DNA from: Candidatus Nitrosocosmicus oleophilus
GTDB lineage: Archaea; Thermoproteota; Nitrososphaeria; Nitrososphaerales; Nitrososphaeraceae
Length of the DNA stretch: 64,000 nt
Reading direction: 5' to 3'
NCBI RefSeq assembly: GCF_000802205.1
Contig: NZ_CP012850.1
Span: 1,178,001 to 1,242,000 of the forward strand
The notes under the pieces were generated by a model. It did no database searches. It saw only the letters and a program-made list of their open reading frames with translations, and was not told the origin of the DNA. Within the stretch, counting starts at the first letter, position 1; each line of letters starts with the position of its first letter. Positions 9,361 to 18,239 of this stretch are shown one piece after another. The translations under genes and the position numbers were made by a program.

Positions 9361-9746
9361 TTAGATAGCAAAAAAATTGAAGATAGCTCTGTCATTACCT
9401 CAGTCATTCTAATATCGTTTATGAATCTGGGAATATATGCAAAATTCTCTGACTATTTCATTTCTGAATCTTCTTTTGTAATAACAATGCTTATTGCAGC
9501 ATTTGATTTATTCTTTGTATATGGATTAACAGGGTATTTTACTTCGTATGTCATAGGGAAAAGGGACAAATCATCTAGAATTGCTGCCTTTGTAATTATG
9601 AGTTATATAAATAATACACACTTGTAGTAGTATTTGCATCTCAATTTTTCGGAACGGAAGTAGCTGCCTTGGCGGCATTTTATAATTTGGCTTATTATGG
9701 CTTAATGGTGCCATTGAAAAAATTATTTTTGATTGGAACTATGTAG
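9361..9746 (+). pseudogene. BASS/ACR3-like transporter C-terminal fragment, frameshifted
   Basis: Two reading frames join into one hydrophobic protein end. The first (from about 9361) encodes a membrane helix around ISFMNLGIYAKF and another around MLIAAFDLFFVYGL, then IMSYINNT. The second continues LVVVFASQFFGTEVAALAAF to a TAG at 9744-9746. The RNN/INNTL-ALF-FG-EVA pattern resembles the last helices of bile-acid:sodium/arsenite symporters. The break falls in an ACACAC run near 9616-9622, consistent with a dinucleotide slip. The N-terminal two-thirds is missing, so it is a dead fragment. Confidence 0.6.
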
Positions 9747-9988
9747 TATTCTTTTCGTCTTCTATATTTATTTATTAAAAAATAAAATTTGAAGCAAAAG
9801 GAATTTTGTTGCAATGGATAATAAAAAAGTAATGTTAATCTACTTTTGGATCTATCTACTGCATATATCTACTAACACATATTAAATTAAAGGCACGAAG
9901 TTCAATAAACTATTTTATATCCCGTAGTTTCATCATAATAATATATGTTTGCTCAAGTATATGATATCAAATATTGTTACTAATTCTA

Positions 9989-10489
9989 TCACCTTATTAT
10001 TGTCATAGGGCAAGAAACTGCTTCTGATACTTTTCTGGATACACTTCCAAGCCCTCTAATTTTAGCTAAACCCTGCAGTCCATTGCTTCCCATAACTATC
10101 AAATCAACTCTATTATTGTTAGAGTAATCTATGATATGATTAGTGGGATCGCCATAAAGAAATATTGACTCTAGCTTAACTCCGTCTATGGATTTATATG
10201 CCTTCTTTTTTTCATTCATATCTTTTTGCATTAAAGTTTTTGTTTCTAGATATATACTATTAGCATGTTCATTCAAAGATGTATTCTTATTTTCACGATT
10301 AATTTTCACTTTACCTAAAAGAGTTTTTGTAAAGGGTATTTCCTCTACTACATGTAGCATTAAGATTTTAATGATTCGCTTTTTTGGATCACCTAAAAAG
10401 ATCGATTTTGCTAAATATACTGCATACTCCAATGCGTTTTCGGAAAAGTGAGAACCATCATATGGCACCAAAATGACTTTTATGTCCAA
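9989..10489 (-). CDS. Universal stress protein (UspA family)
   Basis: This 166-residue UspA protein begins IKVILVPYDGSHFSENALEYA and ends with the ATP-binding signature GSNGLQGLAKIRGLGS and a PMTII strand. The middle is longer and more charged than in the 8848 paralogue, with a lysine-rich insert around residues 55-95. It is alone in its transcription unit, next to decayed genes on both sides. It probably acts as a cytoplasmic nucleotide-binding stress protein. Confidence 0.9.
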   Translation of the reverse strand: MDIKVILVPYDGSHFSENALEYAVYLAKSIFLGDPKKRIIKILMLHVVEEIPFTKTLLGKVKINRENKNTSLNEHANSIYLETKTLMQKDMNEKKKAYKSIDGVKLESIFLYGDPTNHIIDYSNNNRVDLIVMGSNGLQGLAKIRGLGSVSRKVSEAVSCPMTIIR

Positions 10490-10732
10490 TCTTAAGTAAA
10501 AACATACATATCATATCTTAATAGATTTACTATGACTGTAGGTTCCAGTTGATACAGTTTGACTGTAAAATAAATGTCTATTTATGAATCCAAATTGCTC
10601 TTATCAATATGTCGAATTAAAAACAAGTGATTATCCCTAGTTCATCTATTTTTTTATATCATGCAAAAGGATCTCCTTATACTATCGTTAGAGCAGCTAA
10701 CATTACCTTAAATAAATATATTTCAAAGAAAT

Positions 10733-10956
10733 ATGGGGCTAATAATATACGAGCATATAGTTTACCTCGGAAATATCGCTACGGCGGCAACATATGAATC
10801 GATGACTACCGTAGATAGAGATTTGGCTACTCAAGAACCTTCAATGAAGAGGGGGGTAGACCTGAAGAGCTGGCAAAAGTTGTTACATGTATTGCGGATG
10901 ATAACTTTTCTTTTGCCACAGGTAATACCATAATTATAGATGTTGGCAATATATGA
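10733..10956 (+). pseudogene. Short-chain dehydrogenase (SDR) C-terminal fragment, frameshifted
   Basis: The first frame gives ATYESMTTVDRDLATQEPSMKRG. After a run of six G at 10851-10856 the +1-shifted frame continues GRPEELAKVVTCIADDNF and ATGNTIIIDVGN to a TGA at 10954-10956. This is the standard SDR ending (GRPEE, then S/D-D, then TGxTIxxDGG). Adding one G restores a single frame, so a homopolymer deletion broke it. The Rossmann start and YxxxK motif are absent, so it is a remnant. Confidence 0.7.
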
Positions 10957-11022
10957 TTGTAATAAAAATAGTAGGGAAAGCCTTAAAAATTTATCTTCTA
11001 ATATCAATTAGTTATATTATAG

Positions 11023-11691
11023 TTGTTTGATAATTTTGAAACTAAAGTAATTGAATGTAAACAGTGTCCTCGTTTGATTAAATACATAAACCATGTAGGA
11101 CAAACAAAAGTAAAGAGGTTTATTAATGAGAACTATTGGGCAAAACCTTTACCAGGCTACGGTGATTCTGCGGCCACCCTTTTAATTATTGGTTTAGCAC
11201 CTGCAGCTCACGGCGGTAATAGAACAGGCAGAATATTCACTGGAGATAGCTCTGGCGATTGGTTAGCAAAAGCATTATTTGAAACAGGTTTTGCAAATCA
11301 ATCAACTAGCATATCTAAGAATGATGGATATAATTTAAGGAATGCCTATGTTACAGCGATAGTTAAATGTGCCCCGCCGAAGAATATTCCGATTCCTACG
11401 GAGATAACGAATTGTTCTCAACATATGAAGACAGAATTAAAGTTATTAGAAGATCATCTTAAAGTTATTATTACTCTTGGAAATATCGCTTTTGATAGTT
11501 ATTGTAAAATATCAGGTTTAAAAGGGCTAACCTTTGGTCATAATTTAGTATATCCTTTAGAAGGGGATAAAAAATTAATATCTTCCTATCACCCTAGTAA
11601 GAGAAATACAAATACGGGAACCTTAACATGGGATATGTGGATTAAGGTATTCAGAATTGCTCAGTCATTTGTTAATGCATCTCAAAAATAG
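11023..11691 (+). CDS. Uracil-DNA glycosylase, family 5 (UDGb)-like
   Basis: It removes uracil (and perhaps other deaminated bases) from DNA. The 222-residue protein starts at TTG 11023. CKQCPRL (residues 12-18) plus later cysteines in KCAPPKN and NCSQHM fit the four-Cys iron-sulfur site of family 4/5 enzymes. Motif A reads GLAPAAHGGNRTGRIFTGD, the family-5 form, where the catalytic acidic residue of family 4 is replaced by Ala. The C-terminal SSYHPSKRN is motif B. It is a single-gene unit. Family 5 suits an organism exposed to nitrosative deamination, which is inference. Confidence 0.92.
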   Translation: MFDNFETKVIECKQCPRLIKYINHVGQTKVKRFINENYWAKPLPGYGDSAATLLIIGLAPAAHGGNRTGRIFTGDSSGDWLAKALFETGFANQSTSISKNDGYNLRNAYVTAIVKCAPPKNIPIPTEITNCSQHMKTELKLLEDHLKVIITLGNIAFDSYCKISGLKGLTFGHNLVYPLEGDKKLISSYHPSKRNTNTGTLTWDMWIKVFRIAQSFVNASQK

Positions 11692-12005
11692 CCTAGGTTT
11701 TCAAATCATATTTATATTTTGTTGATTTAAATAAATTAACAATAAAGACAATTACATATTTTTCCTATACATGCTACCATCTATATAGTATTAGAATTTT
11801 CAATATGTAAACAAGTTAGTACAAGATGACAGAGCGAAAAATATTAGAAACGGATTAAACGCATCCCGTTGTTTTTCCATTATCTTTGGACAATGCAATT
11901 ACAATAAATTATAGTATATTTTTCTCTAATTATTACCTTCTCAATAACCCTTGAACTCTTTTATTTAAAAAGAAGAAAATTATAACTTTACCAAATCAAT
12001 GTTAG
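11692..12005. other. Intergenic, no gene seen
   Basis: AT-rich spacer between the glycosylase and the DUF488 gene. TTTAAA-type TATA-like words lie around 11960-11975, which would fit a promoter for the 12006 gene. No other structure was recognised. Confidence 0.4.
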
Positions 12006-12548
12006 ATGAACCTCAGATATTTTACTATAGGGCATTCGAATCGTCAATGGGATGAGTTTATGCGTCTCTTAGAAGATAATAAGATAGCATCAATAGCTGA
12101 TGTACGTAGGTATCCTGGTTCTCGAGTTTGTCCGCAGTTTAACAAAGAAAATATGATTAGAGAACTTCTGATAAAAAGCATTGAATATAGACATATAGAG
12201 AAACTTGGTGGAAGACGAAAACAAAGTGATAAAACATCAGTGTATGATAATAGCGGGTGGCAAAACAAGTCTTTTAAATTCTATAAAGACTATGTGGTAA
12301 CAAGTTCATTTAAAGAAGGCATAAAAGAATTACTTTTACTTTTAGCAAATTGTGATGGTTTTCTTGCTGTTATGTGTTCAGAAGCAGTGCCATGGCGCTG
12401 TCATAGAAGATTAATAGCAGACTATCTAATTATGATTGAAGGTATTTCTGTTTACAATATTATTGGGAACAGCAAACGCTTCAAACCTCATAAAGTAACT
12501 TCATTCGCTCTTCGTCAATCAGATGATTTAGTTGTTTTTCCTAATTGA
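12006..12548 (+). CDS. DUF488 family protein
   Basis: This 180-residue protein of unknown biochemical role belongs to DUF488. It opens with YFTIGHSNRQWDEF and carries IADVRRYPGSR (about 31-41) and the family C-terminal motif MCSEAVPWRCHR. The two cysteines, the Glu and the CHR triplet suggest a metal or thiol active site. It is transcribed alone. A second, more distant DUF488 (YeaO-like) gene is at 17615. Confidence 0.9.
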   Translation: MNLRYFTIGHSNRQWDEFMRLLEDNKIASIADVRRYPGSRVCPQFNKENMIRELLIKSIEYRHIEKLGGRRKQSDKTSVYDNSGWQNKSFKFYKDYVVTSSFKEGIKELLLLLANCDGFLAVMCSEAVPWRCHRRLIADYLIMIEGISVYNIIGNSKRFKPHKVTSFALRQSDDLVVFPN

Positions 12549-13175
12549 CTGATCATGTCTAAGAAGATCCACTATCATTTTGTTTCGAAACGTATCTTGT
12601 TACAAATGGAATATCAAATCGGGGCTTATCCCAAAATTCATTAGAACATACATTGTTGAATTCATTTTTGAAGTGTGACCTCCATTCATAATGAGAAGAA
12701 AAAAATAAGACTAAACCTTCTCCACACTTGAGAATCCGTCTAGATTATAAGATAAACTAAAATTATTTTACCCGATAAGAAGTTTTCCAAATCTGTGATT
12801 TGATCAGTTTATTTTTCAGGCAGAATAGGGTTCGAAAACCGTGCGCGTGATAGAACAAGGAGTGGGGAGAATGATCTAGAATTCGTACAGCTAAATCTTG
12901 CATAATCATTTAAATAAAATAATTTTAAGACAGTTATTAACCTTACATGACCTTCTAAATATTTTAGCCAATGTTTTTATTAAAAAGAGGATTGGTAATC
13001 CTTAGTATTCGAATTGATAGTATCACGTCTTTGTTATTTCACCGTTTTATCGTCGTCTGGTTTTTAATGTCGTAGCATATCAGATAAATCAAGATTCTGG
13101 AATTGCTTTTACAGTAATTATCGTTACTTTTAGTGTACATGAGGCGATGGTGTGCTATCTTTTGAGAGATTCATT
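12549..13175. other. Gene-free spacer
   Basis: No supported gene in 627 bases. AGGGTTCGAAAACC near 12828 looks briefly like a tRNA T-arm, but no acceptor or anticodon arm can be folded around it. The stretch precedes the 3' end of the broken ferredoxin. Confidence 0.4.
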
Positions 13176-13667
13176 CTATGTACCTTCGGTTTTTTCATGA
13201 TATTCCAGATTAGATTGATCTACCTTAATCGCTTGGGGAGGACATACAGATACGTAGGCCATGCACCAAATATAATCATGTTCTCTGATTGGATGGGACT
13301 TGTCGGTATAATCTTTTCTTTCTTCCTTTTCTATGCTACCAGTTCCTTCATTTGTCACATTGATCATCTCTAATGCAGGAACATCTTGTTCTGATATATA
13401 CCATTGATATACTTGAACAGGACAAGCTTCTATACAAGCCCCATCAGCAAAACCAGAATCCCAGTCTAATGCTACAGAAGTTCCAGGAACTCCTAATCCT
13501 ACATGTTCTTCCTCTCTTGCTTTGTATGCATCCTGGACTTCATTGCTGATGGATGTTTATGCGTCAGTTATTGCCGAACCCTAAACATAGTGAAAGTGTT
13601 CTTTATCAGAAAGATTATGTTTTCCAATTACTTCATAATTCTTTGGAAAATCTGGATCTACTGGCAT
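13176..13667 (-). pseudogene. Zinc-type ferredoxin pseudogene (third copy)
   Basis: It is collinear over 164 codons with the intact ferredoxins at 16890 and 40302, in one frame. Two in-frame stops (TAG then TAA) fall near codons 29 and 37. Three of the seven cluster cysteines are changed: C71 to Gly (DSGFADGAC), and C132 and C138 to Tyr (DYIWCMAYVSVC). It therefore could not hold the clusters even if read through. The DRNRDGRKD insert of the intact copies is also lost. It marks the left edge of cluster A. Confidence 0.88.
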
Positions 13668-14038
13668 ATAAAAATAAATTCAACGATACTTATAAACACC
13701 TACAATCGTATCAGAGTAGAAAGTCATCAACACACTTTAGCTAATTTCTCTAGTTCACATTTATAAAAGACAATTATTAGGTATACTGAAAGATTAAGAT
13801 AACTTTATCCATCAAATATGGTAAAAGAGGGTTTTTGTATCTTTGGGGTATGGGTAAATGTTTACTCGATATTAATAATATTCTGGTTTTAGATATAACA
13901 ACTGATAATCGCTTAAAGAAAGTATTAAATACCTTTACAAAATAATAATCTTCCATCAGTTTTTTATACAATGCATCTCTGAACTGCAACTTAAGCCGAT
14001 AAAATAGATATAGCATTACATAAGGATGTGTATGCAAG
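13668..14038. other. Spacer between ferredoxin pseudogene and membrane protein
   Basis: Short frames here lack any recognised motif. No promoter or hairpin stands out clearly. It may contain the former promoter of the broken ferredoxin on the minus strand just after 13667. Confidence 0.35.
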
Positions 14039-14596
14039 TCATATGCCTTTTTTTCTGTTTACCACTAAAAATCCAATTCCACCACAGATTATTCCAAAGA
14101 TTAATACCAGTATTGCAATAGCAATTGGTTCAACAAAGGGTGCTAGAACTTCATGTGCTTGCCCTGCGTTAAATCCCAACCCACCTACTGAAGTTGGAAG
14201 CATTGCTGCTCCACCTGTATATCCAGCTAACATTAATAGAGCCATTGCAACGGTGGTACCTATATTCATAAGAATAAGATGTATCCAAGCAAATACTCTC
14301 GCACCATTGTGATCTTTGTACTTTTTTTTGAGGACTCGCTCTATATATAAATAAAATAGGGCTGAAACTGCAACACCAATTACTCCAACTACGATGTACA
14401 TAACATAGCCTAAAGTAAACCAAGTGCCTGCTCCTCCTCCTGCTATTACTCTAGACACGCCCGGTTCTAGTATCGAAATTTCTCCAAATATTATGAAAAC
14501 TGTTAACCCAACAATAATTGCTCCCTGAACTATCGCAGCTGTTATGAATCTTCTAGTCCAAACCAGATTTAACTGATGATTTTCTCCATTATGCAT
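14039..14596 (-). CDS. Four-helix membrane protein, function unknown
   Basis: From the preferred ATG (14596) the protein has 185 residues. Four strongly hydrophobic helices are visible: around FITAAIVQGAIIVGLTVFII, FTLGYVMYIVVGVIGVAVSA, WIHLILMNIGTTVAMALLML and VEPIAIAILVLIFGIICGGI. A longer frame begins at 14740, but the added 48 residues look unlike coding sequence and precede the first helix. His residues in WIHLILMN and QAHEVL could bind a metal or heme. The pattern recalls small quinone- or oxidase-linked membrane proteins of ammonia-oxidising archaea, but I cannot name a family. Confidence 0.75.
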   Translation of the reverse strand: MHNGENHQLNLVWTRRFITAAIVQGAIIVGLTVFIIFGEISILEPGVSRVIAGGGAGTWFTLGYVMYIVVGVIGVAVSALFYLYIERVLKKKYKDHNGARVFAWIHLILMNIGTTVAMALLMLAGYTGGAAMLPTSVGGLGFNAGQAHEVLAPFVEPIAIAILVLIFGIICGGIGFLVVNRKKGI

Positions 14597-14894
14597 TTGT
14601 AAGTTAATGTTTATTGTACTATTTTTAGCACTATCATTCCCATATTCTTTGACTTTTACTATGAGAATATAGCTGCATAATTCTAGTCCATTATTTTGTC
14701 GTATTAATCTTGTGGAAAATAGACTTTTGTAAATAGACAATTCTGCAAATCTAATTCCGTGTTTTTGATGTCTAATATTTTGTGATATTTTTTTATATTA
14801 TATAGCATGCGACATGATGAGAATAAATGAAGGCATAGTAAGATGAAATTTTTCTATTAGTGTTATTAATACGTATCACAAAATAAAAGTGTAA

Positions 14895-15356
14895 ATGAAC
14901 TACAAAATAAATTTTGATGAATCCATTCCTGATATGATTGAAAGGCTAAAACAGGAACATGTACAATTTGAAATAACTTTAAACAAAATAACCAAATACA
15001 ATGAAGAGAATAACATCAACAAGGCAATAGAAACTATAAACTATATGAGCCAACCAATAATAAAACACGCTGTTGAAGAAGAAGCAAGGTTAATGCGAGT
15101 AATAATGCATAACGCGAAAGAAGAATCCGCCGATTCTATTAAAATAATGCAGGAGCATAATTGGGTTGTGGATTTTCTAAAACATAGAGTGTCATCTTTA
15201 GAAAATAGTATTTACCGACAACAAAACAAACAGGATAAACAATTTGAACAGAAAACTCGGAATGAAATTAATGAATTTGTTACAAATCTAAAGGAGCACT
15301 TTGAAGAAGAAGAACAGATTGTTTTTCCACTTGCACTAAAAGCAGATTTGAAGTAA
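14895..15356 (+). CDS. Hemerythrin/HHE-domain protein (copy A)
   Basis: This 153-residue four-helix bundle protein is expected to bind a diiron centre that senses or carries O2 or NO. Candidate ligands lie in KQEHVQFE (helix 1), KHAVEEEARL (helix 2), MQEHNWVVDFLKH (helix 3) and KEHFEEEEQIVFP (helix 4), matching the HHE pattern. The ATG fits the paralogue at 33242, which starts with the same YKINF-SIPDMI segment. It is transcribed opposite to its neighbours. Bases 15063-15169 are identical to copy B although the flanks differ strongly. Confidence 0.9.
   Translation: MNYKINFDESIPDMIERLKQEHVQFEITLNKITKYNEENNINKAIETINYMSQPIIKHAVEEEARLMRVIMHNAKEESADSIKIMQEHNWVVDFLKHRVSSLENSIYRQQNKQDKQFEQKTRNEINEFVTNLKEHFEEEEQIVFPLALKADLK
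15063..15169 (+). repeat. 107-bp perfect repeat inside hemerythrin copy A
   Basis: The bases from AAACACGCTG to GGGTTGT are identical to 33410-33516 in hemerythrin copy B. The codons on both sides differ at many silent and amino-acid positions. The patch encodes the second and third ligand helices. This points to ectopic gene conversion rather than simple shared descent. Confidence 0.9.
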
Positions 15357-15549
15357 ACAGATTTTTTTATGATATTAATCATCTTCATCAATTAGTTTTA
15401 TCCTAAGTTTGTCTTATATAGATGGTATTGCAGTCTTAGAAATTTATTTAAAAATACGGTTTTTTAATCTAAGATCGTTTATCTAACATAAATCTAAAAC
15501 CCTGATGTTTATTTGGAATAAAATATCTTTACAGATGCTTTTCTTTTCA

Positions 15550-15971
15550 CTAGTTTGCTGAAGATGGTTTCAGCAAATTGTTATTATTAAGCTGTACATT
15601 TTGACTAATTTTATCGACTTCTTTTATCTGTTGATTTTGTTGATTTATGAACTCAGTTATTTTGGCTAAAACATCCTCAAGCTCCATACCTTTTCTACCC
15701 GGACCACTGCCATCTACTAGCCCTCCAAATATTGAATTATGCATATCATGTGACTGCTTGTCAATATAACTTTGTCCTATAATATGAGATAAAATCCCGA
15801 TAGTATTTTCTTGCAGTCCCATTAGTTAACATCCTGCCAATACTTACAGAAGCCAGACCAGCTAACTGTTTATTAAGAAATTGCTTATTAAAACGAGCCG
15901 CATTAGCAATTACATCTGACGGAGTTAAATTATTTTTATCTTGTTTATTATTTTGAGTCTGATTATTGATG
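15550..15971 (-). pseudogene. GSGPGRKG-motif small protein, broken copy A
   Basis: It is collinear with the intact 140-residue gene at 36843. Its N-terminal part (NNQTQNNKQDKNNLTPSD) is in one frame and its C-terminal part (from GLQENTIGILS) in another. Compared with the intact copy, two bases are missing just after ATGTTAACT near 15827-15832. No in-frame ATG precedes the first part. The 90-codon downstream frame (15550-15822) has an ATG and could still give a truncated protein with the GGLVDGSGPGRKGMELED motif. I call it a pseudogene. The biochemical role is unknown. Confidence 0.75.
15629..15750 (-). repeat. 122-bp perfect repeat in the GSGPGRKG gene, copy A
   Basis: These bases are the exact reverse complement of 37065-37186 in the intact copy. 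They cover the most conserved protein segment (HDMHNSIFGGLVDG to INQQNQQ). The sequence on both sides has diverged, and the two genes lie in opposite orientation. A conversion patch is the simplest reading. Confidence 0.88.
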
Positions 15972-16139
15972 ACATAAAATTTAAAACAAAGTTATAGTTA
16001 TAATACCTAGATTTTGTTGTTATAACCATGATTTGTTCATTAATAATTTAATTAATTTTAGAATTTTCCATATCTTGTCTTATTTATTATTGGTTATTTT
16101 AGGTTATATGAATTCATCTATGCTCTTTAGGTCTATTCT

Positions 16140-16457
16140 TTAATTGATAAAAATATAAATACAATTCTCTTCAATCTTGCTATCATATATTTTTAAAGGA
16201 ATCTTTGCAGGAGGATTTTGTGATATACCAGTTTCTAGTTCAAACCTAGAAAAATGCAGTGGACAGGTGATAGTTTTTTCCTCTTCATTTAAGAAACCTG
16301 TCGACAGATCAGCATATTCGTGAGTGCATATTCTATCAGTTGCATAAATTTTACCTTGTATGATGGTTACAAGAATCTTTTTATCATCGTAATCAAATGC
16401 CACAATCTTATCATTATTTAAAATATCCACTTTACACACATTTATCCATGCCATCAT
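16140..16457 (-). CDS. Rieske [2Fe-2S] ferredoxin
   Basis: This small 105-residue soluble electron carrier has a Rieske site. The ligands are C44-T-H46 (ICTHEYADL) and C65-PL-H68 (CPLHFSRF), with the standard spacing of 18 residues between pairs. There is no signal or membrane segment, so it works in the cytoplasm, probably donating electrons to an oxygenase or reductase not seen nearby. A decayed copy is at 36380-36600 in cluster B. The first two codons are both ATG; either may start it. Confidence 0.93.
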   Translation of the reverse strand: MMAWINVCKVDILNNDKIVAFDYDDKKILVTIIQGKIYATDRICTHEYADLSTGFLNEEEKTITCPLHFSRFELETGISQNPPAKIPLKIYDSKIEENCIYIFIN

Positions 16458-16889
16458 AATATATCGATAATGATATCATCAATAACTGTTTACGTATTCT
16501 TTCAATTTTTACATTGATATTACAACAACGGGAGCTCAATTCAGATGTATAATGTATAAAAGATTAGCTAATCTAACGATGTATAATAAAATAATATGAC
16601 GATATTGTAGCTATACCTTTTTTCTATCTGGAATAGCCCTTTTAGATATCAATGGATAACAGTATGATCGATTTACTTTACTAAAACAATTTAAGAATCA
16701 TTTATGATAATCTTCCTTTTTGCTAGTTTGCTCTTACAGTATGGAACCAATTCGCTACAATTTTCCATTAATTTAATGCTGATTACTCGATACATTTTGA
16801 TCAAATATTAATGATGATAAAAAAAGAATTTTGAAATATTACTCTATTCATTGAAGTGATCGTATATGATAAGGTTGCAATTTTAGAGA
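16458..16889. other. Gene-free spacer in cluster A
   Basis: No coding frame with support was found in these 432 AT-rich bases between Rieske and ferredoxin genes. It should hold the minus-strand promoter of the Rieske gene just after 16457. Nothing else was recognised. Confidence 0.4.
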
Positions 16890-17402
16890 TTATTGTCTAT
16901 TTGTTTCACCCAAAGACTTTGACATTTCGTCATGAACCTGTAAATTTGCTTCATCAACTTTTATTGATTGAGTAGGACATACTGTTACACATGCCATACA
17001 CCAAATGCAGTCGCGTTCTCTTATTGGGTCTGATTTATCTGTAAAATCTTTTCTGCCATCTCTATTGCGATCCTCACCTATTCCTTCACTTGTTGCATTG
17101 GTCATCTCTATTGCAGGAACATCTTGTTCTGATCTATACCATTGATATACCTGAACAGGACATGCTTCTATACAAGCTCCATCAGCGATACACGAATCCC
17201 AGTCTAATGCTACAAAAGTTCCATGCACTCCTAGACCTACATATTCTTCATTTCTTTGCTTATAAGCCTCTTGAACATCTGCATTTTCAGAGGATTCAGC
17301 ATCAGTTCTTCCTGGGCCCCAAACAAAATGATATCTCCCATCTGCGTTTTTGTGTTTTCCTATAATTTGGTGATTCTTTGGAAATTCTGGATCTATTGGC
17401 AT
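16890..17402 (-). CDS. Zinc-containing 7Fe-type ferredoxin (copy A)
   Basis: This 170-residue electron carrier matches the archaeal zinc ferredoxin family. The N-terminal extension holds H11, H17 and H25, candidate zinc ligands. C71-x5-C77-x3-C81-P fits a [3Fe-4S] half. C132-x2-C135-x2-C138-x3-C142-P fits a [4Fe-4S] half. Between them lies an insert with D111-R-N-R-D115-G-R-K-D119, like a calcium-loop signature. Family members accept electrons from 2-oxoacid oxidoreductases. The CDS is base-for-base the same as copy B (40302), except that copy A ends GETNRQ and copy B ends GET. Confidence 0.93.
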   Translation of the reverse strand: MPIDPEFPKNHQIIGKHKNADGRYHFVWGPGRTDAESSENADVQEAYKQRNEEYVGLGVHGTFVALDWDSCIADGACIEACPVQVYQWYRSEQDVPAIEMTNATSEGIGEDRNRDGRKDFTDKSDPIRERDCIWCMACVTVCPTQSIKVDEANLQVHDEMSKSLGETNRQ

Positions 17403-17404
17403 AT
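16902..17404 (-). repeat. 503-bp perfect repeat covering the ferredoxin gene, copy A
   Basis: By eye these bases are identical to 40305-40807 with no mismatch. The identity begins three codons before the stop of this copy and ends two bases beyond the start codon. Upstream promoters differ completely. A recent copy or conversion limited to the coding sequence is indicated. Confidence 0.9.
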
Positions 17405-17614
17405 AGTGATAATATCATTTACCTATATAACAACTTGGAATTATTTGCAATCGTTAGTAATCAAAAGGTCAATTTAAAAAAACATTCACTTATAGTAGAA
17501 TCAAAAACGTGAAAATATTTTATTAAAACGGTTTCTATCATCGATCTGAAAATAGTCTATTTTGCTATGCTTTGACAAATGATTGAGCAATTCTAAATAC
17601 GTTAATCCATATAC

Positions 17615-17980
17615 CTACTTTTTAATATTCTCGAGATATTCCTTCAATGCAACTGCATTGTTGAATTTTTTGTCTTTTGCTCCATATAAGAAAATTACTG
17701 GACCTTTGTCTACTTTATCTAAAATGGTATTTATAGATTTATTACATTTCTCAAGTTCTTTAAAATATCTTGATTTAAATTCATCCCATTTTTTTTCTTC
17801 ATGATCAAACCATTTTCTTAACGGGGTACTTGGTGCAACATCCTTTATCCACAAATCGATATTTACCTCATTTTTGCTTAGGCCACGAGGCCAAAGCCTA
17901 TCTATTAAAATTCGGAAACCGCTGTTATCTTCATCACTCTTTCCCTTAGGATTATCATATATTCTTTCGATTTTTATCAA
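17615..17980 (-). CDS. DUF488 family protein (YeaO-like)
   Basis: This 121-residue protein begins IERIYDNP and carries RILIDRLWPRGLSK (about 24-37), LWIKDVAPSTPLRKWF and VIFLYGAKDKKFNNAVALKEYL. These are the conserved blocks of the YeaO branch of DUF488. The branch has no settled function. It lies downstream of, and on the same strand as, the ferredoxin, with a 210-bp gap toward it. Confidence 0.9.
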   Translation of the reverse strand: MIKIERIYDNPKGKSDEDNSGFRILIDRLWPRGLSKNEVNIDLWIKDVAPSTPLRKWFDHEEKKWDEFKSRYFKELEKCNKSINTILDKVDKGPVIFLYGAKDKKFNNAVALKEYLENIKK

Positions 17981-18239
17981 TGATATTATAACGACTTTGT
18001 ACTTAATTCATCTAGGATGTATAAAAGATTTGTCAAATCTTAGTAATAAAGGAGAAAAATAAAAAATGCATTTGTAATATTGACTCGATGGATTTCTCAA
18101 AAATAATTAAAGTTATGTATCAAATATAATCCCAAATGATCGATTCAACATTAGTTATTTCAAATACCAGTACAATTATTTTAAAGCCATTATAAAATAA
18201 TATGATTTCGCATTTAGTGTGTGAATAGTCATAAACCGT

